A stretch of DNA of 64,000 nucleotides, taken from positions 62,001 to 126,000 of the forward strand of contig NZ_JYLK01000001.1 in NCBI RefSeq assembly GCF_001439805.1, given 5' to 3'. The notes beneath the pieces were generated by a model. It searched no databases. It was not told the DNA's origin and was given only the letters and a program-made list of their open reading frames with translations. The translations under genes and the position numbers were made by a program. Positions 1 to 10,574 of the stretch are shown in pieces. Source of the DNA: Pseudomonas trivialis (lineage in GTDB: Bacteria; Pseudomonadota; Gammaproteobacteria; Pseudomonadales; Pseudomonadaceae). How positions within the stretch are numbered: the first letter of the stretch is position 1; every line of letters starts with the position of its first letter.

Positions 1-1290
1 ACGGTCGCGCGCGCCGTCCATCCAGGCGCCGCCACGCTTGTTGGCGCGGGCGTACAGGTCGAAGAAGAAACGCCCGACGTGCTGGCCGTTTTCCTTGATT
101 TCGAACAGGCGCACGTCCGGGTGCCAGGTGTCGAAGCCTTTCTGCTCGGCGATCTCGATGCCATACAGGCGCTGCACAATGGCAAACAGGCCGCTCAGCA
201 CCTTGTCGATCGGGAAGTAGGCGCGCAGGGCTTCCTGGGACACGCTGTAGCGCTGCTCGCGCAGTTTTTCGCCGTAGAAACCGCTGTCCCAGCTTTGCAG
301 GTCGGCGCAGCCCTGTTCGGCGGCGTAAGCCTTGAGCTGTTGCAGGTCCTGGGCGGCAAACGGTTTGCTGCGCTTGGCCAGGTCCCGCAGGAAGCTCAGC
401 ACCTGGTCGCTGGACTCGGCCATCTTGGTGGCCAGGCTCAGCTCGGCGAACGACGCAAAACCCAACAGCTGGGCCAGTTCCTGACGCAGATCGAGGATCT
501 GTTCCATCACCGGGCCGTTATCATTCTGACCGGCATTCGGGCCCTGGTCCGACGCCCGCGTGCAGTAGGCGGCGTAGACTTCTTCGCGCAGGGCGCGGTC
601 GTGGGCGTAGGTCATTACCGCGTAATAACTGGGGAATTCCAGGGTGATCAACCAGCCGTCAAGGCCTTTGGCCTGGGCAGCGGCGGCCATTTGCGCCTTG
701 GCCGAGTCGGTCAGGCCGGCGAGGGTGGCTTCATCGGTAACGTGTTTGGTCCAGGCCTGGGTAGCGTCCAACAGCTGGTTGGAAAACTTGCTGCCCAGCT
801 CCGAGAGCTTGCTTTGCACTTCGGCGTAGCGCTTCTGCTGTTCAGGCGGCAGGTCGATACCCGACAGGCGGAAATCGCGCAGGGCATGCTCCAGGATGGT
901 TTTTTGTGCCACGTCGAAACCGGCGGCTTCCGGGCTGTTGGCCAGGGCCTCAAACGCCTGGAACAACGCGCGGTTCTGACCCATCTCGGTGGAGTAGGCA
1001 CTCAACGCCGGCAGGCAGCTTTCGTACGCTTCGCGCAGCTCGGCGCTGTTGCACACGGCGTTCAGGTGGCTGACCGGGCTCCAGGCGGCGCCCAGGCGGT
1101 CATTCAATTCGTCCATCGCCAGGACCAGACCGGCCCAGGTAGGGTTTTTACCCTGGCTTTGCAGGATGCCTTCGATGGCAACGCGGTTGTCGGCGAGGAT
1201 CTGTTCGATGGCCGGTTGCACGTGCTCGGCACGGATCGCTGAGAACGGCGGCAGGTCATAGGACTGCAGAAGCGGGTTGTTCGCGCTCAC
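1..1290 (-). CDS. prlC: Oligopeptidase A, N-terminal part (cut by window edge)
   Basis: This is a cytoplasmic M3-family zinc metallopeptidase that degrades short peptides, including cleaved signal peptides. Exactly 430 codons lie in the window, of about 680 usual for the family. The zinc site (HEFGH type) lies beyond the left edge, so catalysis cannot be checked here. The protein reads VSANNPLLQSYDLPPFSAI and continues through helical M3 sequence to a window edge at GGAWMDGARDR, a stretch conserved in the family. I chose the GTG at 1290 because AAGGTG sits just upstream of it. In-frame alternatives at 1299 (GTG) and 1338 (ATG) lack a good ribosome site. It is divergent from the gamma-carbonic anhydrase gene across about 100 bases. 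Confidence 0.93.
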   Translation of the reverse strand, partial: MSANNPLLQSYDLPPFSAIRAEHVQPAIEQILADNRVAIEGILQSQGKNPTWAGLVLAMDELNDRLGAAWSPVSHLNAVCNSAELREAYESCLPALSAYSTEMGQNRALFQAFEALANSPEAAGFDVAQKTILEHALRDFRLSGIDLPPEQQKRYAEVQSKLSELGSKFSNQLLDATQAWTKHVTDEATLAGLTDSAKAQMAAAAQAKGLDGWLITLEFPSYYAVMTYAHDRALREEVYAAYCTRASDQGPNAGQNDNGPVMEQILDLRQELAQLLGFASFAELSLATKMAESSDQVLSFLRDLAKRSKPFAAQDLQQLKAYAAEQGCADLQSWDSGFYGEKLREQRYSVSQEALRAYFPIDKVLSGLFAIVQRLYGIEIAEQKGFDTWHPDVRLFEIKENGQHVGRFFFDLYARANKRGGAWMDGARDR

Positions 1291-1392
1291 GGTGGGCACC
1301 TTGGCTGAAGAAAACGGATAAGACAAAGATGGGGCCATCTTAATTACAATCAACACCCACCGCAGCTATCAGCACACAAGAGAGAGGCTATC

Positions 1393-1935
1393 GTGACCCT
1401 TCGCACCTATCAGAACCACACGCCAACCCTCGGCGCCGGGGCTTTTGTCGATATTTCGGCGGTGGTGATCGGCGATGTCGAAATCGGCGCCGACAGCTCG
1501 GTCTGGCCGCTGACCGTGATTCGCGGCGACATGCACCGCATCCGCATCGGCGCGCGCACCAGCGTGCAGGACGGCTGTGTGCTGCACATCACTCACGCCG
1601 GGCCGTTCAACCCGGATGGCTTTCCGTTGCTGATCGGCGACGATGTGACCGTCGCCCACAAAGTCATGCTGCATGGCTGCCGCGTCGGCAACCGGGTGTT
1701 GATCGGCATGGGCAGCATCGTGATGGATGGCGCGGTGGTGGAGGATGACGTGATCATCGGCGCCGGCAGCCTGGTGCCGCCGGGCAAGACCCTCGACAGT
1801 GGCTTTTTGTACGTGGGCAGCCCGGTCAAGCAGGTCCGCGCGTTGACGGACAAAGAGCGCGCGTTTTTCACCTACAGCGCCGCCAACTACGTGAAGCTCA
1901 AGGACCTGCACCTGGCAGAGGGGTTCGACCAGTGA
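1393..1935 (+). CDS. Gamma-carbonic anhydrase family protein (YrdA-like)
   Basis: A 180-residue left-handed beta-helix protein of the gamma-carbonic anhydrase, YrdA/PaaY type. Hexapeptide repeats run through most of the chain (for example VVIGDVEIGADSSVWP and VEDDVIIGAGSLVPPG). The histidines expected to bind metal in the trimer are present in GDMHRIRIG and in VAHKVMLHGC. It starts with GTG and overlaps the next gene by four bases (GTGA), so the two are probably translationally coupled. Carbonic anhydrase activity is not proven for most bacterial members, so the enzymatic role is inferred from the family. Confidence 0.9.
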   Translation: MTLRTYQNHTPTLGAGAFVDISAVVIGDVEIGADSSVWPLTVIRGDMHRIRIGARTSVQDGCVLHITHAGPFNPDGFPLLIGDDVTVAHKVMLHGCRVGNRVLIGMGSIVMDGAVVEDDVIIGAGSLVPPGKTLDSGFLYVGSPVKQVRALTDKERAFFTYSAANYVKLKDLHLAEGFDQ

Positions 1936-2591
1936 GCCTGCGTTACTCCACCGTGCTGTTCGACCTCGACGGCACCCTCACCGACCCGCGTGAAGGCATC
2001 ACGCGCTCGATCCAATACGCGCTGGCCAAGCTCGGGATCGACGAGCCGGACCTGACCAAACTTGAACACTTCATCGGCCCGCCGTTGCTGCAGGCGTTCA
2101 TGCAGTTCTACGGCTTCGACGAAGCCAAGGCCTGGCAGGCGGTAAATGCCTACCGCGAGCGCTTCAAGGTCACCGGGCTGTATGAAAATCGCGTATTTGA
2201 CGGCGTGATGCCGTTGCTGGAAGCGCTGAACCAGCAGGGGCGCCAGCTTTACGTGGCCACCTCCAAACCGTGGGAATTTGCCCGGGAAATTGCGCGACAC
2301 TTCGACTTTGCCAGGCACTTCAAGGTGATCTACGGCAGTGAGCTGGACGGCACGCGCACCGACAAGGTCGAGCTGATTGCGCACCTGATGCGCGAAGAAC
2401 GCCTGGACCCGGCGGCGACCCTGATGATCGGTGATCGCAAACATGACCTGATTGGCGCGCGCCGCAACGGGCTGGATTCGGCGGCGGTGGGGTATGGGTT
2501 CGGCAGTTTTGAAGAGCTGAATGCCGAGGCGCCGACCTGGCATTTCGAGACGCTGGATGAGATGCATCAGGGGTTTTTGCAGCGCTTTTGA
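1932..2591 (+). CDS. HAD-superfamily phosphatase, phosphoglycolate phosphatase-like
   Basis: A 219-residue cytoplasmic HAD hydrolase. Motif I is DLDGTLTD near residues 11-18, motif II is the Ser in YVATSKPWEFA, and motif III is MIGDRKHDLIGA near the C-terminus. The helical cap between motifs I and II (about residues 20-95) resembles Gph/PGP enzymes. The true substrate cannot be read from the sequence; 2-phosphoglycolate or another small phosphomonoester is likely. The GTG start overlaps the upstream stop codon, forming a two-gene operon with the gamma-carbonic anhydrase-like gene. It is convergent with the aminopeptidase gene, with only five bases between the two stop codons. Confidence 0.85.
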   Translation: MSLRYSTVLFDLDGTLTDPREGITRSIQYALAKLGIDEPDLTKLEHFIGPPLLQAFMQFYGFDEAKAWQAVNAYRERFKVTGLYENRVFDGVMPLLEALNQQGRQLYVATSKPWEFAREIARHFDFARHFKVIYGSELDGTRTDKVELIAHLMREERLDPAATLMIGDRKHDLIGARRNGLDSAAVGYGFGSFEELNAEAPTWHFETLDEMHQGFLQRF

Positions 2592-2596
2592 GACCG

Positions 2597-3721
2597 CTAT
2601 CGGGAGCAAGCCCCCTGCCACATTTTGACCTGTGAACACCCGGCCAATGTGGGAGGGGGCTTGCTCCCGATGAGGCCAGCACTGGCAAAACCCTCCAACT
2701 GCCTGAGCGCCGCCTTGCGCTGCGCCACCGGCAAACCACCCAGCCTCTCGACCGCCGCATAAAACTTCACCCAGTCCCCACCTTGCTGCCTGAACAACCC
2801 GGCAAACGCCGGCACCCATTGGTCATACAGCCCGAACGGCAGCAACCGCGCGTTGTTCAGCGGCTGGTCGATCCAGGCGTCATAGCGCTTGTCACCGGCC
2901 CATTGGCTGTCGCGCATCTGCCGATACTGGCTGCGCAAACGCTCGAACTCCGCCGCCTTGGCCTGGCGCATCGCATCGGCGGCCAGGGGCTGTGCGTAGA
3001 GCGTTTCCAGGCGCGTGCGGGTGTCGAGGATCAGCCGGATAAACTGGTCGCGCTGCTGCGACGCCGCCTGGCTGAGCGGCGCCAGCCCTCTGGCGGCACG
3101 CCATTGGCGGGTGCCTTCCTGCTCGACGAAGGTGGCAAATGACTCGTTGAATTCGGTGTCGTCCTTCACATAGAAGCGCTGGTGCGCCAGTTCATGAAAG
3201 ATCAACGTGGCCAAACGCTCATCGCCCCAGCTCATCATCGAACTCATGATCGGGTCATTGAACCAGCCCAGGGTGGAATAGGCCTCGACGCCACCGATGG
3301 CGACATCCAGGCCCTGTTGCCGCAACAGCGCCGCCTCGCCACGCGCCGCGCCCTGGTTGTAATAGCCGCGATAGGCCACGCACCCGGCGATGGGGAAGCA
3401 ATGGTTCTGCGGCGACAGGGAAAATTCCTGCGTGGCGAAGACATTCCACACCACATACGGTCGGTGGATGTCGGCGTACAGCCGGTAACTCTGATTGTCC
3501 GGCAGGTGCAGGTGCTCGCTGGCAAATGTGCGGGCTTTCTGGGATTGGGCGAGGTGGTCACGCAAGACCTGGGGCCGGGACGGGTCGGCAATCACGGCGG
3601 CCACCGGCTCTCGTGCGCGCAGCAATTGCCACTGGCCGTCGGCCAGTTGGCGGTAATAACCGACGCTGGAGCAACCGCCGAGCAACACGAGCAGCACTGC
3701 GGGAAATAAACGCCTGACCAT
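2597..3721 (-). CDS. Putative lipoprotein aminopeptidase (COG4324 type)
   Basis: A 374-residue predicted zinc aminopeptidase. The N-terminus is a lipoprotein signal with lipobox LLGGC (Cys17), so the mature protein should be membrane-anchored facing the periplasm. The HExxH zinc motif lies in IFHELAHQRFYV, with a downstream NESFATFVEQEG helix that can give the third ligand and that is typical of PF10023 proteins. The last roughly 24 residues (IGSKPPPTLAG to QGACSR) are translated from the inverted repeat at 2600-2670 rather than from ordinary coding sequence, and the TAG stop abuts the repeat. The conserved body probably ends near ALRQLEGF. The natural substrate is unknown. Confidence 0.85.
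   Translation of the reverse strand: MVRRLFPAVLLVLLGGCSSVGYYRQLADGQWQLLRAREPVAAVIADPSRPQVLRDHLAQSQKARTFASEHLHLPDNQSYRLYADIHRPYVVWNVFATQEFSLSPQNHCFPIAGCVAYRGYYNQGAARGEAALLRQQGLDVAIGGVEAYSTLGWFNDPIMSSMMSWGDERLATLIFHELAHQRFYVKDDTEFNESFATFVEQEGTRQWRAARGLAPLSQAASQQRDQFIRLILDTRTRLETLYAQPLAADAMRQAKAAEFERLRSQYRQMRDSQWAGDKRYDAWIDQPLNNARLLPFGLYDQWVPAFAGLFRQQGGDWVKFYAAVERLGGLPVAQRKAALRQLEGFASAGLIGSKPPPTLAGCSQVKMWQGACSR
2600..2670. repeat. REP-type inverted repeat pair (REPIN-like)
   Basis: Two inverted arms, 2600-2623 and 2647-2670, each carry the GGGAGCAAGCCCCCT-type core, separated by 23 bases. The left arm has one imperfection (CCTGCCAC instead of CCTCCCAC). This is the same element seen singly at 4611, 12598 and 31282. 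Short palindromes of this kind are abundant between genes in the P. fluorescens group. Here the pair lies inside the 3' end of the aminopeptidase reading frame and provides its stop context. Confidence 0.8.
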
Positions 3722-3830
3722 GCGGTGGCTGCTCCTGGAAGTGGGGCCGCCAGACTATCGCGCTTGACGGTGATTTTTCCACGCGATGACGTGTTTATAC
3801 TCACACCTCGTCCCGCGTTGAGTCCCCGCC

Positions 3831-4253
3831 ATGCGCCAGCTTCTGATTCCCGCCGCCGCCCTGTTGCTCAGCGCCTGCGCGTTGACGCCCTTGCCGGCCG
3901 TCGACCCGCAGCAGGCCTGGGTCGACTTCACCACGCCCACACCCGGCGCCAAGCTGGTAATGGCGGAGCGTCTGGACGGGGAGAAACTCAATGACGGTCG
4001 CTTCTTCCAAATGCCCCCCGGCCCTCACGAGCTGATGGTGCGCTTTGATTTTGAAGTGCCCGCCGGCGGCGGATTGGGCGGCCTGAGCCAGATGATGTAC
4101 CGCACCTGTTTCATGACGCTGCAGTACGACCACTTTCAGGCGGGCCAGCGCTATGTGCTGGAAGGGCGCTCGCTGGCGTTCACGCCCAACATCCGTTTGT
4201 ATGACCCGGCGCGACAGCTGCTGGCCGAAGAGCGCAGCGTGAACTGCCTCTGA
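3831..4253 (+). CDS. Hypothetical lipoprotein
   Basis: A 140-residue protein with a clear lipoprotein signal. A hydrophobic stretch of about residues 4-15 ends in LLSAC (Cys16). The mature part is soluble and includes a PPGPHELMVRFDFEVPAGGG stretch and two later cysteines (YRTCFMTLQ and the penultimate VNCL), which could form a disulphide in the periplasm. I do not recognise a named domain. It is transcribed away from the aminopeptidase gene across about 110 bases and its stop abuts the stop of the convergent DUF1161 gene with no gap. Confidence 0.75.
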   Translation: MRQLLIPAAALLLSACALTPLPAVDPQQAWVDFTTPTPGAKLVMAERLDGEKLNDGRFFQMPPGPHELMVRFDFEVPAGGGLGGLSQMMYRTCFMTLQYDHFQAGQRYVLEGRSLAFTPNIRLYDPARQLLAEERSVNCL

Positions 4254-4493
4254 TCAATCGTTATTTTTCTGATAGATGATGCGCTTGGTGCCGTTTTCAC
4301 ACGAACCGACAATCATGGCGCTGTCGTGATTCGTGGCTTCTTCGGCAGTGATGATTTCCAGGGTGTAGGACGGAATCGCCTTGGCCTGGATATTCACTTC
4401 GATCTCTTTTCTAAGCTCTTCACAATCTTTTGGTGCGGCCACAGCCGACGTGGCCAACGCACCGCAGATGATTGCCAAGGCAAAACGTTTCAT
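4254..4493 (-). CDS. DUF1161 small exported protein (copy 1)
   Basis: A 79-residue protein with a Sec signal peptide (MKRFALAIICGALATSAVAA) and a mature domain with two cysteines (KDCEELRKEIE and VGSCENGTKRIIY). This spacing and the G-S-C-E-x-G-T-K motif are characteristic of DUF1161. The function is unknown; the mature protein is probably periplasmic with one disulphide. A second copy lies at 6362-6586. The ATG at 4493 is chosen because it starts the signal peptide. Longer in-frame starts would put a charged unrelated extension before it. Confidence 0.82.
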   Translation of the reverse strand: MKRFALAIICGALATSAVAAPKDCEELRKEIEVNIQAKAIPSYTLEIITAEEATNHDSAMIVGSCENGTKRIIYQKNND

Positions 4494-4610
4494 GTGTGTA
4501 GCTCCCTGAATGCATGCGCACGGGTGTGCGCCTAGGCTGCATATGGCTATAGGACCACATTTGCGAAACGGGAGTTCTGATTTAACGCACAACGGAACGT
4601 GGGGAAAAAC

Positions 4611-4637
4611 TGTGGAAGGGGGCTTGCCCCTCCCACA
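4611..4637. repeat. REP-type palindrome
   Basis: TGTGGAAGGGG-gcttg-CCCCTCCCACA has 11-base arms with one mismatch and a 5-base loop. It lies between the DUF1161 gene and the 3' end of osmC and belongs to the same family as the elements at 2600, 12598 and 31282. Confidence 0.75.
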
Positions 4638-4651
4638 TTGGAACTGCTGCG

Positions 4652-5083
4652 TCAGTTGACGAGCGTGCCGTCCAGGGTGATGGTGGCGTTCAACAGCTTC
4701 GACACCGGGCACCCTTCCTTGGCCTTCTTGCTCAGCTCATCGAATTGCGCCTGGCTGGCGCCCGGGATTTTGGCCTTCAGCACCAGGTGCACCGCAGTAA
4801 TGGCAAAGCCGCCTTCAACCTGATCCAGGGTCACTTCTGCCTGGGTGTCAATGCTGTCAGCCTTGAGGCCGGCGTCGCCAAGAATCATGGAAAACGCCAT
4901 GGAGAAACAGCCGGCGTGGGCGGCACCGATCAGCTCTTCAGGGTTGGTGCCCTTGCCGCCTTCGAAACGGGCCTTGAAGCCGTAGGGCGCTTCGCGAAGT
5001 ACGCCGGTTTCCGTGGAGATGGAACCCAGGCCAGTCTTCAGATCACCTTCCCAATGCGCGGATGCTTTTTTAACGATACTCAT
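4652..5083 (-). CDS. osmC: OsmC-family peroxiredoxin
   Basis: A 143-residue thiol-dependent organic hydroperoxide reductase of the OsmC subgroup. The N-terminus (SAHWEGDLKTGLGSISTETG) and FEGGKGTNPEELIGAAHAGCFSM closely follow E. coli OsmC. The two catalytic cysteines are in AHAGCFSM and EGCPVSKLLN. The ATG at 5083 follows a strong GAGGAG site; an upstream in-frame extension to 5152 is not supported. It works in the cytoplasm and in other species is induced by osmotic or stationary-phase stress. A 14-base perfect palindrome lies about 100 bases upstream, at 5179-5192. Confidence 0.92.
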   Translation of the reverse strand: MSIVKKASAHWEGDLKTGLGSISTETGVLREAPYGFKARFEGGKGTNPEELIGAAHAGCFSMAFSMILGDAGLKADSIDTQAEVTLDQVEGGFAITAVHLVLKAKIPGASQAQFDELSKKAKEGCPVSKLLNATITLDGTLVN

Positions 5084-5178
5084 AGCGGTCTCCTCGAACG
5101 GTGGTTTTACGTAGTCAAGGATTCTGAGGTTAGCCGGCGCGGCAAAGTTCATCTTGTCGGAAAAACCTAGCGAATTAG

Positions 5179-5192
5179 TAGGAAATTTCCTA
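5179..5192. promoter_or_regulatory. Perfect 14-base palindrome between osmC and the LLM gene
   Basis: TAGGAAATTTCCTA is a perfect palindrome in the divergent gap 5084-5300. Its size and place fit an operator for a dimeric repressor serving osmC, the luciferase-like gene, or both. No regulator gene adjoins it, and it does not match the OhrR operator pattern I know, so the function is inference. Confidence 0.4.
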
Positions 5193-5269
5193 GCCTGCTA
5201 TTGAATCTCGGGTATATGCCCTCATTTCACAGAGCATGCACATGAAGCGGCAGGTTTGGTTCGTCTTGA

Positions 5270-5300
5270 AAGCCTGCGCCCCTATTGGAGAAGCAGGCTT
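5270..5300 (+). promoter_or_regulatory. Leader hairpin abutting the LLM start codon
   Basis: AAGCCTGC (5270-5277) pairs perfectly with GCAGGCTT (5293-5300). The second arm ends on the base before the ATG at 5301. The 15-base loop holds TTGGAGA, the only ribosome-site-like sequence. In RNA the stem would place the ribosome site in a loop and the start codon at the base of the stem. Confidence 0.4.
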
Positions 5301-6302
5301 ATGAAATCGCTGTCCGACGTAAAGTTCTCGACCCTGGACCTGGTGCCCGTGCGCGCCGATGGCAGCCCGGCGCAGTCGCTGCGCAATTCGCTGGACCTGG
5401 CCCGGCACGTGGAAAAATTCGGCTACAACCGTTTCTGGGTGGCCGAGCACCACAACATGGACGGCATCGCCAGCTCGGCCACCTCGGTATTGCTCGGCTA
5501 CCTGGCCGGTGGCACCTCGACCATCCGCGTCGGCTCCGGCGGCGTGATGCTGCCCAACCACGCACCGCTGGTGATCGCCGAACAGTTCGGCACCCTCGAA
5601 AGCCTCTACCCCGGCCGCATCGACCTGGGCCTGGGCCGCGCGCCCGGCTCCGACCAGATGACCGCCCGTGCCCTGCGCCGTGAGCGCTCCGGCAGTGCGG
5701 ATGACTTCCCGCAGGACGTGGCCGAACTGATGGCCTACCTCGGCCCACGCACCCCCGATCAGCGCGTGATCGCCGTGCCCGGCACCGGCACCCATGTGCC
5801 GGTATGGCTGCTCGGCTCAAGCCTGTTCAGCGCACAACTGGCCGGTGAGCGCGGTTTGCCCTACGCCTTCGCCTCCCATTTCGCACCGCGCCTGATGCAC
5901 GAGGCGGTGCGCGTCTACCGCAATCACTTCCAGCCTTCAGCCGTGCTGGACAAGCCCTACGTGATGCTCGGCATTCCGCTGGTGGCCGCCGACACCGACG
6001 AACAGGCCGAGTACCTGGCCACCTCGATGTACCAGCGCATCCTTGCGTTGATGCGCGGGCAGAGCCTGGTGCAGCGTGCGCCGGTGAACACCATGGACGG
6101 CCTGTGGCTGCCCCACGAAAAAGACGCGGTGGGCAGCTTCCTCGGCCTGGCCATGGTCGGCGGCCCGGCGAAAATCCGCGCCAGGCTGGAGGTGCTGATC
6201 GATCAGACCGGCGCCGACGAGTTGATCTTCACCAGCGACCTGTACGAGCATGCCGACCGGATTCATTCCTACGAGCTGCTGGCACAAGTGATGAAAGGCT
6301 GA
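5301..6302 (+). CDS. LLM-class flavin-dependent oxidoreductase (luciferase-like)
   Basis: A 333-residue TIM-barrel flavin-dependent oxidoreductase of the bacterial-luciferase superfamily, resembling E. coli YhbW. Recognisable parts are [47 protein letters not shown] and [16 protein letters not shown], the FMN and substrate pocket elements conserved in this subgroup. The C-terminal [15 protein letters not shown] segment is also typical. The substrate is unknown. I chose the ATG at 5301, which begins the conserved first strand, over an in-frame upstream start at 5256. It is followed by a strong terminator. Confidence 0.88.
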   Translation: MKSLSDVKFSTLDLVPVRADGSPAQSLRNSLDLARHVEKFGYNRFWVAEHHNMDGIASSATSVLLGYLAGGTSTIRVGSGGVMLPNHAPLVIAEQFGTLESLYPGRIDLGLGRAPGSDQMTARALRRERSGSADDFPQDVAELMAYLGPRTPDQRVIAVPGTGTHVPVWLLGSSLFSAQLAGERGLPYAFASHFAPRLMHEAVRVYRNHFQPSAVLDKPYVMLGIPLVAADTDEQAEYLATSMYQRILALMRGQSLVQRAPVNTMDGLWLPHEKDAVGSFLGLAMVGGPAKIRARLEVLIDQTGADELIFTSDLYEHADRIHSYELLAQVMKG

Positions 6303-6314
6303 ACCCCAAGCGTA

Positions 6315-6344
6315 AAAAAACCGACGCACCTGCGTCGGTTTTTT
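6315..6344. terminator. Bidirectional intrinsic terminator
   Basis: AACCGACGC pairs with GCGTCGGTT, with A and T tracts outside the stem. It serves the luciferase-like gene on the plus strand and the convergent DUF1161 gene on the minus strand. Confidence 0.85.
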
Positions 6345-6361
6345 ATGTCTGGAGCACGAGA

Positions 6362-6586
6362 CTAACCGCGCTTGTAGACGATTTCCTTGGTGCCGCCTTC
6401 ACAGCTGCCAACCACTTGGGCGTCAGCCGCAGAGCCTTTCTCGACGACATCCAGCGAATAATGCTGAACACCTTTAGCGTCAAGCTTCGCCGCGAGTTCG
6501 CTTTTCAGCTCATCACAAGGCTTGCCCGCCGCCAGAGCTGTGCCCGCAATGCTCAACAAACCTACTGCCAACAGAAACTTTTTCAT
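6362..6586 (-). CDS. DUF1161 small exported protein (copy 2)
   Basis: A 74-residue protein with a Sec signal (MKKFLLAVGLLSIAGTALAA) and a mature DUF1161 domain (KPCDELKSELAAKLDAKG through VVGSCEGGTKEIVYKRG). It is a diverged paralog of the gene at 4254-4493. Both keep the paired cysteines and the G-S-C-E-x-G-T-K motif, but they share little else in the middle. Probably periplasmic; function unknown. It ends against the terminator shared with the luciferase-like gene. Confidence 0.83.
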   Translation of the reverse strand: MKKFLLAVGLLSIAGTALAAGKPCDELKSELAAKLDAKGVQHYSLDVVEKGSAADAQVVGSCEGGTKEIVYKRG

Positions 6587-6701
6587 CCGTTACTTCCTTG
6601 CGCTGATCAAATTGAGCGTGCCGACGCGTGGGGCGTCGGCACCCAATGTGTGTAGCGCAGGTTATGGCAATCGGCCAGCGAGCAAAGTTCAACTCACCCG
6701 A

Positions 6702-6914
6702 TTAACTACTGGCAATACGGAATCCCACTTTGAGGGTGACCTGGTAATGGGCGACCTTGCCGTTCTCGATATGTCCACGGGTTTCAGTCACCTCGAACCA
6801 CTCCAGATGCGTCAGGCTTTTGCTGGCTTCAGCCAATGCGTTGTTGATCGCATCTTCAATGCTGGTGGTGGACGAACCCACCAGTTCGACTTTCTTGTAG
6901 GTGTGATTACTCAT
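6702..6914 (-). CDS. Dodecin family flavin-binding protein
   Basis: A 70-residue dodecin. The pattern [28 protein letters not shown] followed by [29 protein letters not shown] matches the family along its whole length, including the Trp that stacks on the flavin. Dodecins form hollow dodecamers that store riboflavin or FMN in the cytoplasm. The ATG at 6914 has an AGGAG site. An in-frame extension upstream to 6938 is unlikely. It neighbours other small stress-type genes (DUF883, osmC, DUF1161). Confidence 0.92.
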   Translation of the reverse strand: MSNHTYKKVELVGSSTTSIEDAINNALAEASKSLTHLEWFEVTETRGHIENGKVAHYQVTLKVGFRIASS

Positions 6915-7071
6915 GGCGTTTCTCCTAAAGGTCGTCAATCAAGACTAGCAGTGAATGTTCTTACTGCTTCAGGCGACCATTCGCAGGAGAAAGTTCAGAA
7001 TTACTGCACTTTCTGAAACGGGCGCAGTCGGTATCTACACACGCCACTCAATCACTTTCAGGAGAGTTCAC

Positions 7072-7394
7072 ATGGCCAACACTTCTTTACGCAAAGCGTC
7101 GCTGGAAAGCATGGAAGCCGAGATTTCGAGCCTGCTCAAGTCCCTTGAGAGCCTCAAGGATGATGCGTCCGATGAGTCGCGCAAAACACTGAAGGCCCTG
7201 AAAAGCAATGCCGAGAACGCCCTCAAGCACTCTCGCCACCTGATCACCGATGCCTACGAAGAAAGCAAAGTCAAACTGCGCGAAACCGGTGTTGCTACCC
7301 GTGACTACGCACAAGAGCACCCATGGACTACCGCCGGTGTTGCGGTAGGTGCACTGGGTCTGCTGGCAGCCTACCTGCTGTGCAAACGCGGTGA

Positions 7395-7398
<4 letters not shown>
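7072..7398 (+). CDS. DUF883 (YqjD/ElaB-type) membrane-anchored protein
   Basis: A 108-residue protein. A long amphipathic helical, heptad-rich region (about residues 8-80) is followed by one C-terminal membrane segment ([17 protein letters not shown]) and a short basic tail. This is the architecture of E. coli YqjD and ElaB, which are C-tail-anchored inner-membrane proteins linked to ribosomes in stationary phase. The conserved pre-anchor motif HPWTTAGVA is present. The ATG at 7072 has a CAGGAGAG site. Its last four bases overlap the 3' end of trpI, so the two genes converge. Confidence 0.9.
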
Positions 7399-9630
<2,232 letters not shown>

Positions 9631-9631
<1 letters not shown>

Positions 9632-10440
9632 TGAGCCGCCTGCAAACCCGCTTTGCGCAGCTGAAAGAACAGAACCGCGCCGCCCTGGTGACCTTCGTCA
9701 CCGCCGGCGACCCGGGGTATGACGCTTCGCTGGCCATCCTCAAAGGCCTGCCTGCGGCGGGCGCCGATGTGATCGAGCTGGGCATGCCCTTCACCGATCC
9801 GATGGCCGACGGCCCGGCGATCCAGCTGGCGAATATCCGTGCGCTGGAAGCCAAACAGAACCTGGCGAAAACCCTGCAGATGGTGCGCGAGTTCCGCAAG
9901 GACAATAACGACACCCCGCTGGTGTTGATGGGCTACTTCAACCCGATCCACAAATACGGTGTGCCGACGTTCATCAGCGACGCCAAGGACGCCGGGGTCG
10001 ATGGCCTGATCGTGGTCGACATGCCGCCCGAGCATAACGCTGAGCTGTGCGACCCGGCCCAGGCTGCCGGCATCGATTTTATCCGCCTGACCACGCCGAC
10101 CACCGACGATGTGCGTCTGCCTACCGTGCTCAACGGCAGTTCCGGCTTTGTGTACTACGTGTCGGTGGCCGGTGTGACCGGTGCCGGCGCCGCCACCCTG
10201 GAACACGTCGAAGAAGCCGTGACCCGCCTGCGCCGCCATACCGACCTGCCGATCAGCATTGGTTTTGGTATCCGCACGCCGGAACAGGCCGCTGCCATCG
10301 CCCGCCTGGCGGACGGTGTGGTGGTGGGCTCGGCATTGATCGACCACATCGCCAACGCCAGCAGCCATGAGCACGCCATCGACGGAGTGTTGAGCCACTG
10401 CGCGGCGCTGGCCGAAGGCGTGCGGAACGCGCGCAAGTAA
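9631..10440 (+). CDS. trpA: Tryptophan synthase alpha subunit
   Basis: A 269-residue TIM-barrel lyase that cleaves indoleglycerol phosphate to indole, which is channelled to TrpB. Catalytic Glu49 and Asp60 are present in [20 protein letters not shown], and the phosphate-binding segments [12 protein letters not shown] and [12 protein letters not shown] are intact. The start overlaps the trpB stop (TGATG). The pair ends in a strong terminator at 10518-10551. Confidence 0.97.
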
Positions 10441-10517
10441 GCGTCCCGTCAGCGGTAGGTAAAGTTCCTGATACAGAGGAATCAACCCGCGCGGGCACGG
10501 CCTAAACAGCAAGACCC

Positions 10518-10551
10518 AGGGATTTCGAACCTCGTTCGAAATCCCTTTTTT
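10518..10551 (+). terminator. Intrinsic terminator of trpBA
   Basis: A 13-base perfect stem (AGGGATTTCGAAC / GTTCGAAATCCCT) has a 3-base loop and is followed by a run of Ts. Confidence 0.88.
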
Positions 10552-10574
10552 GTGTGTGCCCTGAGGAATCCCCG

